DNA from: Brevibacillus choshinensis
Lineage (GTDB): Bacteria > Bacillota > Bacilli > Brevibacillales > Brevibacillaceae
NCBI RefSeq assembly: GCF_016811915.1
Contig: NZ_CP069127.1
Location: 5,850,501-5,914,500, forward strand
Length of the DNA: 64,000 nucleotides
Reading direction: 5' to 3'
A program made the translations under genes and the position numbers. Each line of letters starts with the position of its first letter. The first letter of the stretch is position 1. Shown piece after piece: positions 50,024 to 58,239 of this stretch. The notes beneath the pieces are model-generated. The model saw only the letters and a program-made list of their open reading frames with translations. It searched no databases and was not told where the DNA came from.

Positions 50024-51457
50024 TTACTGATTCCGTTTTGTGATATTGCGAGCCATCCAGACCCCCGCTGCTCCCGCTTGCGCCAGACCGCGAGTAATAC
50101 CCGCCCCGTCCCCGCCGCAGAACAGGCCTTTGATTTCCGTCTCGAATTCTTCGGTCAGCTTTGGACGCGCGGAGTAGAATTTGGCCTCGACGCCGTAGAA
50201 CAGCGTGTGCTCCGATGCAATACCCGGTGTCACCTTATCCAGCGCTTCTACCATTTCCACCAAGCTTTTCATCGTATTGTACGGCAGCACCAGTCCAAGG
50301 TCACCCGGCACAGCTTCCTTCAGCGTCGGTTCCAGGAAGCCTTCGCGAATGCGGGATTCGGTGGAGCGGCGGCCACGCATGATATCGCCGAACTTTTGCA
50401 CAATCACGCCGCCATTGGACAGGTCATTTGCCCGCTTGCAGATTTCCCGTGCGTATTCGTTTGGCTTGTCAAATGGTTCCGTAAAGGTATGAGAAACGAG
50501 AAGCGCAAAGTTGGTGTTGGCCGAGCCGAGAGCCGGGTCTTTGTACGAGTGACCGTTTGCCGCCATGACCCCGCTGTGGTTTTCCACGACGACGTGTCCC
50601 GAAGGATTGCTGCAGAACGTACGCACCCGCGTTCCTACGGATGTGTTGAAAATGAACTTTCCTTCGTACAGATGCTCATTGATTTCACGCATCACGACGT
50701 CTGAGGTCTCTACGCGCACGCCTACGTCCACCTGATTGTTGTACATTTTCAAACGACGCTTTTTCAGGATGTTCGTCAGCCAAGCCGAGCCATCCCTTCC
50801 CGGCCCGATGACGACAAAATCACTTTCGTACTCTTCCCCGTTTTTCAGCGTCACACCTTTGACCTCGTGACCGCCTTCTCCTTTGACGGTAATGATGTCT
50901 TCTACCTCTGTCTTGAACATCATATCGATACGGCCTTTGAGGTGCTCAAAGATCGACTGCAGAATTTGCAGGTTTTGCTCCGTTCCCAAGTGACGCACCT
51001 GTGCGCGCAGCAGCTTCAACCCCGCTGCGTAGCCACGCTGTTCGATATTTTTAATGGTCTCTGTCGTCGGGTCGGTAATCACTTCTGTCGCCCCGTGCTC
51101 CAGATTGATGGCGTCCACATATTTGATCAGATTGAGCACAGTGGAAGGACTCAGATAATCCGTCATCCATCCGCCAAACTCCGTCGTAATGTTAAATTTC
51201 CCGTCACTGTACGCACCGGCACCGCCGAAGCCGCTCGTGATCGAACAGGCTGGCAGGCACCCCGCGAAATCCTTTTTCCCGGCAGGCGGCGGACAGAGCT
51301 TGATTTTCTCTTCCAAAATCGGGCAACGTCTGCTGTAGATGTCGTGCCCCTTGTCGATTAACAGCACCTTGGCATCCGGCCATGTTCGCGTCAGCTCATA
51401 GCATGTAAAAATTCCTGCTGGACCTGCGCCTACCACGATCACATCATACTTCTTCAT
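50024..51457 (-). CDS. FAD-dependent oxidoreductase (COG2509-like)
   Basis: The 477-residue protein has an N-terminal dinucleotide-binding motif (VIVVGAGPAGIFTCYELTRT), a Cys-containing stretch (CPPPAGKKDFAGCLPACSIT), GGAGAYSDGKFNITTEFGGW, and a C-terminal FAD motif (GLFCGGDGAGITRGLAQAGA). It matches the NAD(P)/FAD-dependent dehydrogenases of COG2509, whose reactions are unknown. Its leader carries a purine riboswitch, a sigma-A promoter and, further upstream, PurBoxes, so it is tied to purine levels. The start at 51457 has GAGGGGGAAACGAAC upstream. The enzyme's substrate is not known. Confidence 0.85.
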   Translation of the reverse strand: MKKYDVIVVGAGPAGIFTCYELTRTWPDAKVLLIDKGHDIYSRRCPILEEKIKLCPPPAGKKDFAGCLPACSITSGFGGAGAYSDGKFNITTEFGGWMTDYLSPSTVLNLIKYVDAINLEHGATEVITDPTTETIKNIEQRGYAAGLKLLRAQVRHLGTEQNLQILQSIFEHLKGRIDMMFKTEVEDIITVKGEGGHEVKGVTLKNGEEYESDFVVIGPGRDGSAWLTNILKKRRLKMYNNQVDVGVRVETSDVVMREINEHLYEGKFIFNTSVGTRVRTFCSNPSGHVVVENHSGVMAANGHSYKDPALGSANTNFALLVSHTFTEPFDKPNEYAREICKRANDLSNGGVIVQKFGDIMRGRRSTESRIREGFLEPTLKEAVPGDLGLVLPYNTMKSLVEMVEALDKVTPGIASEHTLFYGVEAKFYSARPKLTEEFETEIKGLFCGGDGAGITRGLAQAGAAGVWMARNITKRNQ

Positions 51458-51481
51458 GTTCGTTTCCCCCTCGTAAGCATG

Positions 51482-51525
51482 CTAGAAAACTTGCTACGCC
51501 AAGCATTTGGCGTAGCCAAGCTTAT
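51482..51525 (+). repeat. Dispersed hairpin repeat, copy C
   Basis: CTAGAAAACTTGCTACGCC-AAGCATTT-GGCGTAGC, then CAAGCTTAT. It is the most symmetric copy, with an 8-bp perfect stem. It sits inside the transcribed leader of the FAD oxidoreductase gene, between the riboswitch terminator and the start codon. Confidence 0.65.
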
Positions 51526-51565
51526 CAGCGGACTCTTCATTCCCTTAGGCTTTCTTTGAAAGCAC

Positions 51566-51675
51566 AAAAAATCCCGGCCGACGAATAGGGTATGTCTGAC
51601 ACAACCCCATTCGTAGCCGGGAATTTACGGTTCCCTGTAGAGACCCTCAAACCATATTTCTGAGGATATACGAAT
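51566..51675 (-). promoter_or_regulatory. Purine riboswitch with overlapping terminator
   Basis: Minus strand. P1 is ATTCGTA (51669-51675)/TACGAAT (51609-51615). P2 is CCTCA/TGAGG with loop ...AATATGGTT. J2/3 is TCTCTA. P3 is AGGGAA/TTCCCG with loop CCGTAAA. J3/1 is GGC, with C at the guanine-recognition position and G replacing the usual A just before it. The terminator (ATCCCGGCCGACGAATAGGG paired with CCCATTCGTAGCCGGGA, then TTTTTT) uses the P3 and P1 3' strands, so ligand binding should block termination. Confidence 0.92.
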
Positions 51676-51722
51676 TGAAAGAGATATTCATCAAGCCAGT
51701 TTTGTGACAATCAACAATATGT

Positions 51723-51751
51723 ATCATACTGACCAACGTGAATCATGTCAA
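51723..51751 (-). promoter_or_regulatory. Sigma-A promoter of the riboswitch transcript
   Basis: TTGACA (51746-51751), 17 bp, TATGAT (51723-51728), about 45 bp upstream of the aptamer. Confidence 0.8.
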
Positions 51752-51827
51752 TACGATTTAACCTATTTATTCGTGTTTACATTTTTTTCGCTCACATAAT
51801 TATAAAATACGGATGGTAACAGGACCA

Positions 51828-51861
51828 AAAACCGAACATTAAATCCGAACGTTCGTTTTTT
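51828..51861. promoter_or_regulatory. PurBox cluster (candidate PurR sites)
   Basis: AAAACCGAACATT (51828-51840) fits AWWWCCGAACWWT exactly. AAATCCGAACGTT follows directly, and an inverted AAAAAACGAACGTT overlaps it (51848-51861). They lie 80-110 bp upstream of the riboswitch promoter. Confidence 0.6.
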
Positions 51862-51865
51862 CTCC

Positions 51866-51916
51866 CAAAAATCAAAATGCCCCTACCCGAACGCTTCACA
51901 TGGGTCAGGGGCATTC
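51866..51916 (-). terminator. Terminator of the amino acid permease gene
   Basis: On the minus strand ATGCCCCT-g-ACCC...GGGT-AGGGGCAT is followed by TTTTGATTTTT. Confidence 0.75.
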
Positions 51917-51936
51917 TCTTTCGTTGAAACGAACAT

Positions 51937-53346
51937 TTATCCTTGCGTCGGCACGTTCGGATGCTTGTCCTTGTTACGGCCATAGCGCAGATAGTAATAG
52001 AGATAAAAGACCACGAGAGCGCCAATTCCGTAAATCAGGCCGAAGCGCTGCGTCGGATCAAAGATCGGATAGATCATCAGAAACGTGCATAGTCCGAGAC
52101 ACAGAAGCGGCATGACCGGATAAAAGGGCGCTGCGAACTGCAGCTCCTCCACCTTGCCCCCCTCGCGCAAATACTGGCGGCGGAAATTGAATTGGGAAAG
52201 GGCGATTCCCATCCAGCAAAAGGTGACGGCGATCCCGGATACGGACATCAAAAGCACGTAAACCGTATCCGCTGCCAAGACACTCGTCAGAAGAGACAGA
52301 AGCGAAAACGCCAAGGTCATCAGCAAGCTGTTGAGCGGCACGCTCCGTTTGGTCAGTTTTCCGAAGACGGGATGCGCCATGTTGCTATGGGACAGCGCCC
52401 ACAGCAGTCGCGTCGCTGCGTACAGACACGAGTTTCCTACGGACAAGAGCGCGGTCAAGATAACGAAATTCATGATATCGGCTGCAAAGGGGATCCCTAC
52501 TGCATCGAATACCGTGACAAACGGACTTTCCAAAAGGCCCAGCTCACTGGATGGGAAAAGTGCGGACAAGATCGTGACAGAAGCGACATAAAAGACGAGA
52601 ATGCGGAAAATGACATTGCGTATGGCTCTCGGAATGTTTTTTTGAGGGTTTTCGGTCTCGCCAGCGGCAATCCCGATCAATTCGGAGCCCTGATAGGAGA
52701 AGACGACATTCATCATGGTGACAAAGACGATGCTGATGCCAAACGGGAACAGGCCCCCGTCTGCGGAGAAATTGGAGAAGAACGGAGCTGGTCTGCCTTC
52801 CATGCTGACCATCCCAAAGATGGCTCCCACACCCACAATAATGAAAATGATAACCGCCAATACTTTGATTCCCGCAAACCAATACTCGGTTTCGGCAAAC
52901 CCTTTGGTCGTCAGGGCATTAAAGCTGAACAGCAATACGATGAATACGGCGCACCAGATCCAGACCGGTGTATCCGGAAACCACCTTTGCATGACCATGC
53001 CCGCAGCGGTAAACTCTACACCCGCAGTGGTCGCAGATCCCAGCCAATACATCCATCCGAGCGTAAACCCGCTCGCCGGGCCAATATACTTGGCAGCATA
53101 CGTCTGGAACGAACCGGTTACCGGCATCTTGACGGACAGCTCTCCCAGGCATGTCATGACCAGGTACAAAAGCACGCCGCCGATGATATACGCCAAAATC
53201 GCGCCGCCCGGTCCTGCTTGGTTGATGGTATAGCCTGCATTCAAAAACAGGCCCGTCCCGATCACGCCGCCCAGCGAAAGCATAAACAAATGGCGGCTTT
53301 TCATCGAGCGCTGCAGTTGTTGGTCCTTCTCATTCCCAAGGCTCAT
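51937..53346 (-). CDS. Amino acid permease (RocC/RocE-GabP type)
   Basis: The 469-residue protein has 12 predicted transmembrane segments and the amino acid permease signature (RHLFMLSLGGVIGTGLFLNA and VFSYQGSELIGIAAGETENP, then QKNIPRAIR). It is a proton symporter of the AAT family; RocC, RocE and GabP are close relatives. Downstream-oriented location next to two DDAH-like hydrolases and RocB suggests uptake of arginine, ornithine or methylated arginine. It is the last gene of the minus-strand group that starts at 55130, 67 bp after the DDAH gene. Confidence 0.88.
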   Translation of the reverse strand: MSLGNEKDQQLQRSMKSRHLFMLSLGGVIGTGLFLNAGYTINQAGPGGAILAYIIGGVLLYLVMTCLGELSVKMPVTGSFQTYAAKYIGPASGFTLGWMYWLGSATTAGVEFTAAGMVMQRWFPDTPVWIWCAVFIVLLFSFNALTTKGFAETEYWFAGIKVLAVIIFIIVGVGAIFGMVSMEGRPAPFFSNFSADGGLFPFGISIVFVTMMNVVFSYQGSELIGIAAGETENPQKNIPRAIRNVIFRILVFYVASVTILSALFPSSELGLLESPFVTVFDAVGIPFAADIMNFVILTALLSVGNSCLYAATRLLWALSHSNMAHPVFGKLTKRSVPLNSLLMTLAFSLLSLLTSVLAADTVYVLLMSVSGIAVTFCWMGIALSQFNFRRQYLREGGKVEELQFAAPFYPVMPLLCLGLCTFLMIYPIFDPTQRFGLIYGIGALVVFYLYYYLRYGRNKDKHPNVPTQG

Positions 53347-53413
53347 ACAGTCCCTCCCTTTTCACTTCACTCACGTCCTGTCTGTACTGCTTTCAGATCA
53401 TGAACTGCCTGCC

Positions 53414-54178
53414 TTAAAAGCGCAGGGACAGGCAGCTCAGGCCTCCGTCTTGTTTGCGGAACTCTGACATATCACACTCAATCACGCTGTAGCCGGCTTC
53501 CGTGAGTTGCTGTTTGGTCGTATCAAAGCCTTTGGGGATGATGACATGATCGTTGATGCGGATGCAGTTGGCGGAGTATTCGTCCTCCTTGCCAACGACA
53601 ATCTGCTTGAAGCCTTTGAAGTCATCCGAACCGATGAACTCGCCTGCCAGCACCAGCGTGTTGTTGCCCAAGTAAGCGATTCCAGTTTTCAGATGAAAAA
53701 ACTCCTTCAGCGGTACGATCGTTGCTCCATAGCCGTATTTGCCCAGAATGCTCTTGAGCTGTTCTGCACCTTCCTGATTCGTGCGCGCGGACAGGCCGAT
53801 GTAGTAATGATCGTCCACTTGCATGACATCGCCGCCGTCCAGATAGCCGGGGGATTCGATGTACTCGATGGTTTCATAAAACTGGGGAATGACTCGCTTC
53901 ATATCCTCGATCTCGCCGTTGCGGCTGGCAGCTCCCGGATTGGTGATCACGGCGCACTTCTCGGTCAGTACAGCGGTGTCCTCGACAAACGTCGAGTCAG
54001 GGAACTGCTCGTCTGCTTCCAGGACGGTCACCTTCAGTCCCGCCTTTTTCAATGCCTCGATATATTCGCCATGCTGCTTCCACGCCAGCTCCAGATCAGG
54101 GGTGCCGAGGTCAGAGGTGGTCAGTCCGTTGACATAGCTCTTGCTTGGTTTTTTTACAATCGCACGAGTAAAGATCAT
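53414..54178 (-). CDS. Dimethylarginine dimethylaminohydrolase (DDAH) family protein
   Basis: The 254-residue guanidino-modifying enzyme has the DDAH landmarks FPDSTFVEDTAVLTEKCAVI, SPGYLDGGDVMQVDDHYYIG, HLKTGIAYLG (catalytic His) and the catalytic Cys249 in GGLSCLSLRF at the extreme C-terminus. DDAHs hydrolyse N-omega-methylated arginine to citrulline and methylamine. It stands between a permease gene and a second amidinotransferase-fold gene, in a module that also holds RocB and an IclR regulator. Arginine itself is an alternative substrate. Confidence 0.9.
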   Translation of the reverse strand: MIFTRAIVKKPSKSYVNGLTTSDLGTPDLELAWKQHGEYIEALKKAGLKVTVLEADEQFPDSTFVEDTAVLTEKCAVITNPGAASRNGEIEDMKRVIPQFYETIEYIESPGYLDGGDVMQVDDHYYIGLSARTNQEGAEQLKSILGKYGYGATIVPLKEFFHLKTGIAYLGNNTLVLAGEFIGSDDFKGFKQIVVGKEDEYSANCIRINDHVIIPKGFDTTKQQLTEAGYSVIECDMSEFRKQDGGLSCLSLRF

Positions 54179-54242
54179 TTCGTCGCTGCTCCCTTCGCTT
54201 TGCGGTTTCGGTATGGTTTTCTCTCCACTCTATCTTGGACGT

Positions 54243-55130
54243 CTAGCTTCTGGCTAACGGCGATGTCAGGCAGGTTGGGCCTCCCGTTCCTTTATAGGTA
54301 ATCTCGGTTCCCTTGTACTCCATCACTTCCACGCCTTCTTGTTCCAGCAATCGCTTCGTCACAGGATTCCCGGCTGACAGGATCACTTTCCGCGGGCCGA
54401 TCGCGAGGACGTTGCAGCCCAGATTGTCGTATTCATCATCCGGTACTTCGATGAGCTTGACTCCTCTTTGGATCAGAAGCTCACGGAAGAAAATCGGCAT
54501 GAGCTTGGAGTAGACCACAGCCAAATCTTTGTCGACATAGCTGATGATCGACATCAGATGCAGGCATTCATCGGGGCCGTTGCCATGCGGAAGCGGTACG
54601 ACGATACATTCATCCACGATGTCCGCCACGAGCTCTCTCAGCTGACGAATTCCCTCATCATTGGTTCGGTACCCTCTCGCCACGGCGATGGTCCGCTCGT
54701 CCATCCAGACGACGTCGCCGCCCTCCACGAGACCATCTCCCTGGATTTCGCCAAGAATGGGAATGCCGATGCTCGCAAAGTAGTCACGAACCGCCTCTGG
54801 TTCCCCTTGGCGCAGCTTTTTCCCCGGGTGGAGCAGGATCGCTCCCTTTTTGGTAATCTTCACGGAGTCATGCGCATAGATCGAGTCTATTCCTGTCCGC
54901 TCATCGGCGGGCAAATAACGGATGTCCGGAACGTGCTGCTTCAAGAGCGCTTCAAACTGCTCGTATTCCCGAACCGCTTCGTCATAGTCAGGGCATGTCA
55001 CGTAATTGTACTCTCGCCAATGACGGTTCAAATGATCTTGACTGATAAACGCGTCTTTGGGGTGTTTCACCATGATGCTCTCAATCGCACCGTACATGGA
55101 TTGGCAGCCGTACTTCACCAATTCGGTCAC
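54243..55130 (-). CDS. Amidinotransferase/DDAH-fold hydrolase, second copy
   Basis: The 295-residue pentein-fold protein shows DSIYAHDSVKITKKGAILLH, GDGLVEGGDVVWMDERTIAV, GNGPDECLHLMSIISYVDKD (His) and the catalytic Cys287 in GGPTCLTSPLARS. The spacing differs from the neighbouring DDAH, so it may act on another guanidino compound, such as arginine (deiminase-like) or agmatine-type substrates. It is the first gene of the minus-strand group and is divergent from the IclR gene. The 35-bp operator at 55151 lies directly upstream of its start. Confidence 0.85.
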   Translation of the reverse strand: MTELVKYGCQSMYGAIESIMVKHPKDAFISQDHLNRHWREYNYVTCPDYDEAVREYEQFEALLKQHVPDIRYLPADERTGIDSIYAHDSVKITKKGAILLHPGKKLRQGEPEAVRDYFASIGIPILGEIQGDGLVEGGDVVWMDERTIAVARGYRTNDEGIRQLRELVADIVDECIVVPLPHGNGPDECLHLMSIISYVDKDLAVVYSKLMPIFFRELLIQRGVKLIEVPDDEYDNLGCNVLAIGPRKVILSAGNPVTKRLLEQEGVEVMEYKGTEITYKGTGGPTCLTSPLARS

Positions 55131-55150
55131 CTCATTTGCCGTCTATTATC

Positions 55151-55185
55151 TTTCCGCATTGTGGAATTATTTCCATAATGCGAAA
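55151..55185. promoter_or_regulatory. IclR-type operator (approximately 35-bp palindrome)
   Basis: TTTCCGCATTGTGGAATTAT with TTCCATAATGCGAAA. The symmetric parts are CGCATT-N-TGGAA-N4-TTCCA-N-AATGCG, and the centre resembles the IclR consensus TGGAAATNATTTCCA. It lies 20 bp upstream of the amidohydrolase start and 165 bp upstream of iclR. Confidence 0.75.
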
Positions 55186-55349
55186 TTACACTCTTAATGT
55201 AAAATAGTTTGAAATTTTTTGTCAATGGATTTTTCATTTCAGGGACCGTATTGATTCGTCCAAAAAATTCTGATAGATTGGAACAAGAAATAGCCCGGCA
55301 AGTCACCTGCAAAAGGCTGAACTTGCGGCATGACTTAGGGGGAAACACG

Positions 55350-56090
55350 TTGGTACAATCGATTGACCGCGCGATGAGCATCATTCACGTACTGGTCTCT
55401 GACGAAAACAAACCGCACTGGTCCATCTCAGAGATCGCGGATCAGACTGCTCTCCCGCTCAGCACGGTTCATCGCTTGATCAGCACCTTGATGCAGTACG
55501 GGCTGATCATGCAAATCCCGGAAACCAAACAATACAAGCTCGGCTATACCTGGATGGAGATCGGATTGCGCCTCCTCGACAAGATCGATACGCGCGCTGT
55601 TGCCCGCTCCGTCATGGAGCTGCTGGCCTCTGAAGTAAAGGAAACCGTTTACTTGAGCATCCCGCACGGCACGAGTGCCATCGTCCTCGAACGAGTAGAG
55701 GGTCCCATGACTGTGCGGATCATAGACAATCTCGGGGAGCGTATTCCGCTTCACATCGGCGCAGCAAATAAAACGATGCTCGCGAATATGGATCCCGCGG
55801 AAGCCAAAAACATCGTGGCCCAGCTCATCCCGGACCCCGAAGCACAGCGCGAGCTTTTGGATCGCTTGCCTGTCATCAAACAAAATGGATATGCGGTCAG
55901 TTACGGCGAAAAAACAGAAGGCACCGCTTCGATCGCATCCCCTATCATCGGCTACAACCACAAAGTAGTCGGCGCTTTGAGCATTGGCGTTCCCAGCTAT
56001 CGGATCACCGATGACCGCTTGGCCGTCTTGATCGAAAAAGCCAAGCAAGGCGCTAAGGAAATCTCCCTCAAGATCGGCGGACTTCCTTAA
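55350..56090 (+). CDS. IclR family transcriptional regulator
   Basis: The 246-residue protein starts at TTG 55350, preceded by AGGGGGAAACACG. The winged helix reads WSISEIADQTALPLSTVHRL, then ISTLMQYGLI, and the IclR effector domain follows (SVMELLASEVKETVYLSIPH; IPLHIGAANKTMLANMDPAE; ASIASPIIGYNHKVVGALSI). The open frame extends 47 codons upstream through the promoter region and is probably not translated. It is divergent from the amidohydrolase-permease group and precedes rocB. The matching palindromes upstream of both units make it the likely regulator of the whole module, with an arginine-related effector. Confidence 0.9.
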   Translation: MVQSIDRAMSIIHVLVSDENKPHWSISEIADQTALPLSTVHRLISTLMQYGLIMQIPETKQYKLGYTWMEIGLRLLDKIDTRAVARSVMELLASEVKETVYLSIPHGTSAIVLERVEGPMTVRIIDNLGERIPLHIGAANKTMLANMDPAEAKNIVAQLIPDPEAQRELLDRLPVIKQNGYAVSYGEKTEGTASIASPIIGYNHKVVGALSIGVPSYRITDDRLAVLIEKAKQGAKEISLKIGGLP

Positions 56091-56095
56091 TTTTT

Positions 56096-56136
56096 TTATC
56101 CATAATGCGGAAAACATTTTCATATAACGGAAAAAC
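56096..56136 (+). promoter_or_regulatory. Second IclR-type site before rocB
   Basis: TATCCATAATGCGGAAAACA repeats the right half of the 55151 operator, and TTTTCATATAACGGAAAA follows in the same direction. It lies between the iclR stop and the rocB start. Confidence 0.5.
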
Positions 56137-56149
56137 GGAGGCATTTCAC

Positions 56150-57766
56150 ATGGGCAAATGGCAAACAAAAGAGCAGTTGATCGATCTTCTTTGCAATATC
56201 GTCAGCATTCCTAGCGTGACAGGCTCTGCCGCCGAAAAACAATTGCCGGCTTATGTCGTGGAGCAGCTGCGCACGCTCCCCTATTATCAAGCTCACCCCG
56301 ACCACGTACGTGCCAATCCCACGGAAGATGGCCGCCACTTTGTAACGGCTTTGGTCAAAAAAGAAGGGGTTCGCGATACCATCATTCTCGTCAGCCATTT
56401 CGATGTTGTCGATGTCGAGGATTACGGCGAGTGGCGCACCCATGCCTTTGATCCGCAAACACTCACTCCCCTGTTCCAAGCGAATGCAGCCGACATGCCC
56501 GCAGAGGTACAGCACGATCTGCGGACAGGCAACTGGCTGTTTGGCCGCGGAACGATGGACATGAAATGCGGTCTTACACTCCATATGTCGATGATCGAGC
56601 GTGCGTGTGAGGGAGAATTCGATGGGAACATCCTGCTTTTGACCGTGCCTGATGAAGAGGTCAATTCCGTCGGGATGCGCGCCGCTGTCCCTGCCCTGCT
56701 GGCACTCGCAGAGGAATTTGATCTGACCTACAAAACGGTACTGAACTCAGAGCCGATGTTTTCCCGTTATCCCGGCGACCAAAACAAGTACCTGTATACG
56801 GGCTCTATCGGAAAAGTGCTTCCCGGCTTCCTCTGCTACGGAAAGGAAACGCATGTGGGCGAGCCATTTGCCGGCTTGAACGGAAACTTTATGGCTTCCC
56901 AGCTCACCTGCGAGCTGGAACTTAACACCTCTTTTTGCGAGATCGTCGAGGGAGAAGCATCTCCACCGCCGACCAACCTGATCCAGAAGGACCTGAAAAA
57001 AGAGTACTCGGTGCAAATCCCGCACCGCGCCGTTACCCTATTCAATCTGTTCCTGCTCGAGAAACGCATGGAGGATGTCGTCGAACCGCTGCTGCAGGCG
57101 GCTAGAAGGGTGGCGGATCAGTTAAAACAAACGTATGTCAGACACGCTAGCCTTTTCGCGAAAAATGCTGCCTTTACGCCTCGGGACCTGTCCATCCAGG
57201 TCATGACCTACGAACAGCTTTACGCTTATGCCGTGCAGACATACGGGGAAGAAAAGCTCAGACAGCTTCAGGCTGAAGCCGTGGCCAACCGAGGAGACAA
57301 GGATGACCGCGACATGACGATCGAGCTCGTCGATCAGCTGGCGATTCTGTGCAAGGAATTGTCGCCGATGATCATCCTGTTCTTTGCTCCGCCGTTTTAT
57401 CCTGCGGTCAGCTCGCGCAATCATCCCGGCATCTTGCGCACAGAGACAGAAATGAAAACCTACGCGCGCGAGCGGCACCAGGTCACGCTGGTGAACCAAA
57501 ACTACTTTGGCGGCATTTCCGACCTAAGCTACGTCGGCCTGCAATACCCGGCAGCGTCCATGCAGCCACTGGTCGCGAATATGCCCATGTGGAACCAGGG
57601 CTACTCGATCCCGCTCCAAGAGCTGGAAGCCTTTGATGTCCCGGTCATGAATTTCGGACCGGTCGGACGCGACGCCCATCAATGGACGGAACGACTCGAT
57701 GTGGACTACGCCTTTGATACCTTGATGGATATGCTGCCGCGCTGCATCCAGTCTCTGCTGAAATAG
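56150..57766 (+). CDS. rocB: M20 family peptidase, RocB-type arginine utilisation protein
   Basis: The 538-residue protein carries M20 metallopeptidase segments ILVSHFDVVDVEDYG, WLFGRGTMDMKCGLTLHMSM and LLLTVPDEEVNSVGM. The long RocB-specific C-terminal half (ILFFAPPFYPAVSSRNHPGI; YSIPLQELEAFDVPVMNFGP, then VGRDAHQW) follows. RocB belongs to arginine catabolism in Bacillus, but its exact reaction is not established; a deacylase or N-acyl-arginine hydrolase role is possible. ATG 56150 has CGGAGG at eight bases. It follows the IclR gene and an IclR-like half-site array. Confidence 0.9.
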   Translation: MGKWQTKEQLIDLLCNIVSIPSVTGSAAEKQLPAYVVEQLRTLPYYQAHPDHVRANPTEDGRHFVTALVKKEGVRDTIILVSHFDVVDVEDYGEWRTHAFDPQTLTPLFQANAADMPAEVQHDLRTGNWLFGRGTMDMKCGLTLHMSMIERACEGEFDGNILLLTVPDEEVNSVGMRAAVPALLALAEEFDLTYKTVLNSEPMFSRYPGDQNKYLYTGSIGKVLPGFLCYGKETHVGEPFAGLNGNFMASQLTCELELNTSFCEIVEGEASPPPTNLIQKDLKKEYSVQIPHRAVTLFNLFLLEKRMEDVVEPLLQAARRVADQLKQTYVRHASLFAKNAAFTPRDLSIQVMTYEQLYAYAVQTYGEEKLRQLQAEAVANRGDKDDRDMTIELVDQLAILCKELSPMIILFFAPPFYPAVSSRNHPGILRTETEMKTYARERHQVTLVNQNYFGGISDLSYVGLQYPAASMQPLVANMPMWNQGYSIPLQELEAFDVPVMNFGPVGRDAHQWTERLDVDYAFDTLMDMLPRCIQSLLK

Positions 57767-57812
57767 CCATTGGGTTATAATGGAGAAAACCGAACAAAAG
57801 GAGGCCCCTTTC

Positions 57813-58196
57813 ATGCAATTTGAAGCCAAGGAAAACGGATTTGTGACCCATCTGTCTTACGGCGACCTGCACGTGTCCGGCGACGAGCAATACGGCTTTC
57901 GCCCGTTTCAGCTGATGGTGTCATCCATCGCCGTATGCAGCGCCGGTGTGCTGCGCAAAGTGTTGGATAAAATGAGAATGCCCTGCACCGATATGAAAGT
58001 CACGGCCGATGTCGTGCGGAACGAAGAGAAGGCAAACCGGATTGAAAAGATTCATCTGCACTTCATCATCAGTGGAGAGAATCTGCAGCAAGAGAAAGTG
58101 AAAAAAGCGATCGAGGCCTCCCGCAAAAATTGCCCGATGGTTCAATCGGTTCAGGACAGCATCGAGATCACGGAATCGTTCGAACTCGTTGTCTAA
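57813..58196 (+). CDS. OsmC family protein
   Basis: The 127-residue protein has the OsmC/YhfA fold (FRPFQLMVSSIAVCSAGVLR with the first Cys; EASRKNCPMVQSVQDSIEIT with the second Cys). The two cysteines form the peroxidatic/resolving pair of thiol peroxidases in OsmC/Ohr, although YhfA-type members may act otherwise. The ATG at 57813 is preceded by AAGGAGG at eight bases. It lies 46 bp downstream of rocB and may be co-transcribed. A bidirectional terminator follows. Confidence 0.85.
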   Translation: MQFEAKENGFVTHLSYGDLHVSGDEQYGFRPFQLMVSSIAVCSAGVLRKVLDKMRMPCTDMKVTADVVRNEEKANRIEKIHLHFIISGENLQQEKVKKAIEASRKNCPMVQSVQDSIEITESFELVV

Positions 58197-58198
58197 CA

Positions 58199-58238
58199 GA
58201 AAAAAACCGCTCCAGAGTTGATCCGGAGCGGTTTTTTC
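58199..58238. terminator. Bidirectional terminator
   Basis: AAAAAACCGCTCC-agagttgatcc-GGAGCGGTTTTTT lies between osmC and the purine permease gene. Confidence 0.9.
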
Positions 58239-58239
58239 A

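Noticed and set aside
52192-53403. 403-codon plus-strand open frame
   Set aside because: Antisense to the amino acid permease gene, with no domain and no start signal.
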